Below, in pieces: positions 63,460 to 64,000 of a DNA stretch of 64,000 nucleotides. Position 1 is the stretch's first letter; every line of letters begins with the position of its first letter. The notes below the pieces were generated by a model. It did no database searches. It was not told where the DNA came from and was given only the letters and a program-made list of their open reading frames with translations. The position numbers and the translations under genes were made by a program. The DNA comes from CAVPTL01 sp963729195 (GTDB taxonomy: Bacteria > Actinomycetota > Thermoleophilia > Gaiellales > JAICJC01): contig CAVSNF010000006.1 in the NCBI GenBank assembly GCA_963729195.1, forward strand, positions 1 through 64,000, given 5' to 3'.

Positions 63460-64000
63460 CGCACTGCTGCGTACGCGTGCGCTCGCCAAGCGCTACGCCG
63501 TGGCGCGCGATGTCTTCGGCCGGCCGACGAGCTACCTCAATGCCGTGCGTGGGGTGGATCTCGAGATCGCAGCCGGCGAGACAGTCGCGCTCGTGGGGGA
63601 GAGCGGCTGCGGAAAGAGCACGCTTGCCCGCCTGCTGCTGCGCCTGATCGAACCGAGCAGCGGCACGGTCGAGTTCGACGGCGTCGACATCGCCAGCCTT
63701 GGCAGAGGTGCGCTGCGGCGGTTCCGCAAAGAGGCCCAGATCGTGTTTCAAGATCCCTTCGGCTCGCTCGATCCGCGATACACGGTGGAGTCGATCCTCG
63801 CCGAGGGCATGCGCAACCAGGGTCTCAGTGCCCAGGAGCGGCGCACCCGCATGCTCGAGGTGCTCGATCTGGTCGAGCTTCCTGCAGATATCGTCGAGCG
63901 CTACCCACACGAATTCTCGGGCGGCCAGCGCCAGCGAATCTCCATCGCCCGGGCGATCGCGGTCGGCCCGCGGATGCTTGTGCTCGACGAGCCGGTGAGC
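63413..64000 (+). CDS. ABC importer ATP-binding protein 2 (DppF-like), 3' end outside window
   Basis: 196 residues are visible and the frame is open to the edge. Start ATG 63413 (or ATG 63419) reads MTMSSAASIPLPSTPDALLR. Walker A LVGESGCGKSTLARLLLRL, Q-loop IVFQDPFGSLDPRYTVESIL, signature FSGGQRQRISIARAIAV, and Walker B begins LVLDEPVS at the edge. Pairs with the preceding ATPase as in all dipeptide-type importers. Confidence 0.93.
   Translation, partial: MTMSSAASIPLPSTPDALLRTRALAKRYAVARDVFGRPTSYLNAVRGVDLEIAAGETVALVGESGCGKSTLARLLLRLIEPSSGTVEFDGVDIASLGRGALRRFRKEAQIVFQDPFGSLDPRYTVESILAEGMRNQGLSAQERRTRMLEVLDLVELPADIVERYPHEFSGGQRQRISIARAIAVGPRMLVLDEPVS

Noticed and set aside
62338..63489. 383-residue minus-strand open frame opposite the importer ATPase
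   Set aside because: Composition is that of a GC-rich antisense shadow (Arg/His/Gly/Val rich, no motif), and the plus-strand gene is clear.
1..64000. tRNA, rRNA, CRISPR array, integrase or insertion sequence
   Set aside because: Reading both strands I found no cloverleaf with CCA-type end, no rRNA motif, no regular spacer repeats and no transposase or integrase motif.

Overview
The window is high-GC DNA with actinobacterial features: GTG/TTG starts, AAGGAGG-type ribosome sites, ATGA/GTGA-coupled operons, PadR, LacI, SARP and USP proteins. The gene mix (SARP-cyclase-AAA regulator, DUF4389, DUF2071, ferric-reductase/ApbE sets, GGTGCCAGGCACC palindromes) best fits a soil actinobacterium of the Thermoleophilia/Solirubrobacterales type. 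That placement is inference. I see no rRNA, tRNA, CRISPR array, integrase or transposase.

Layout. 1-5.3 kb: the end of a solute-binding protein gene, then two related TadG/von Willebrand-A surface proteins on either side of a secreted protein. 5.3-13.2 kb: a SARP-cyclase-AAA regulator, an APC permease, a secreted protein, an SDR and an MFS exporter, all cut by several frameshifts. 13.2-20.7 kb: a membrane glycosyltransferase, 1-Cys peroxiredoxin, DUF2071 protein, a multidomain GH5 glycosidase with an internal TAG, two membrane proteins and a methyltransferase. 20.7-24.3 kb: a coupled operon of oxalate-CoA-ligase-like enzyme, ketopantoate-reductase family protein and diaminopropionate ammonia-lyase. 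24.3-35.5 kb: polyphosphate kinase, an ABC exporter, a P1 peptidase, stress and membrane proteins, and secreted kelch and phosphodiester-glycosidase-like proteins.

35.5-51.6 kb is a redox-rich island. It holds a haem-binding protein, ferredoxin and ferredoxin reductase, and three separate cassettes that each pair an ApbE flavin transferase with a four-histidine ferric-reductase-like membrane protein and small single-span proteins. Between them lie an HtrA-like protease, a cupredoxin-like lipoprotein, a PAP2 phosphatase and a two-component system. No FMN_bind acceptor domain is visible, so the flavin acceptor is unknown. This is the most interesting part of the window.

51.6-64 kb: a PadR regulator with its membrane partner, an orphan ribbon-helix-helix-like protein, and a catabolic locus. 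In that locus three LacI-type proteins (one without a DNA-binding domain) and an E1-alpha remnant are divergent from an SDR, a metallo-beta-lactamase-fold enzyme, a cupin and a full peptide/nickel-class ABC importer. Two similar LacI-type palindromes precede its two transcription units.

Many otherwise normal genes carry single-base indels, often in G/C runs, and one paralogue has a compensating pair. Base-call errors therefore explain many of the breaks, although real decay in 5-13 kb cannot be excluded. Frameshifted genes are reported here as one feature across their whole extent.
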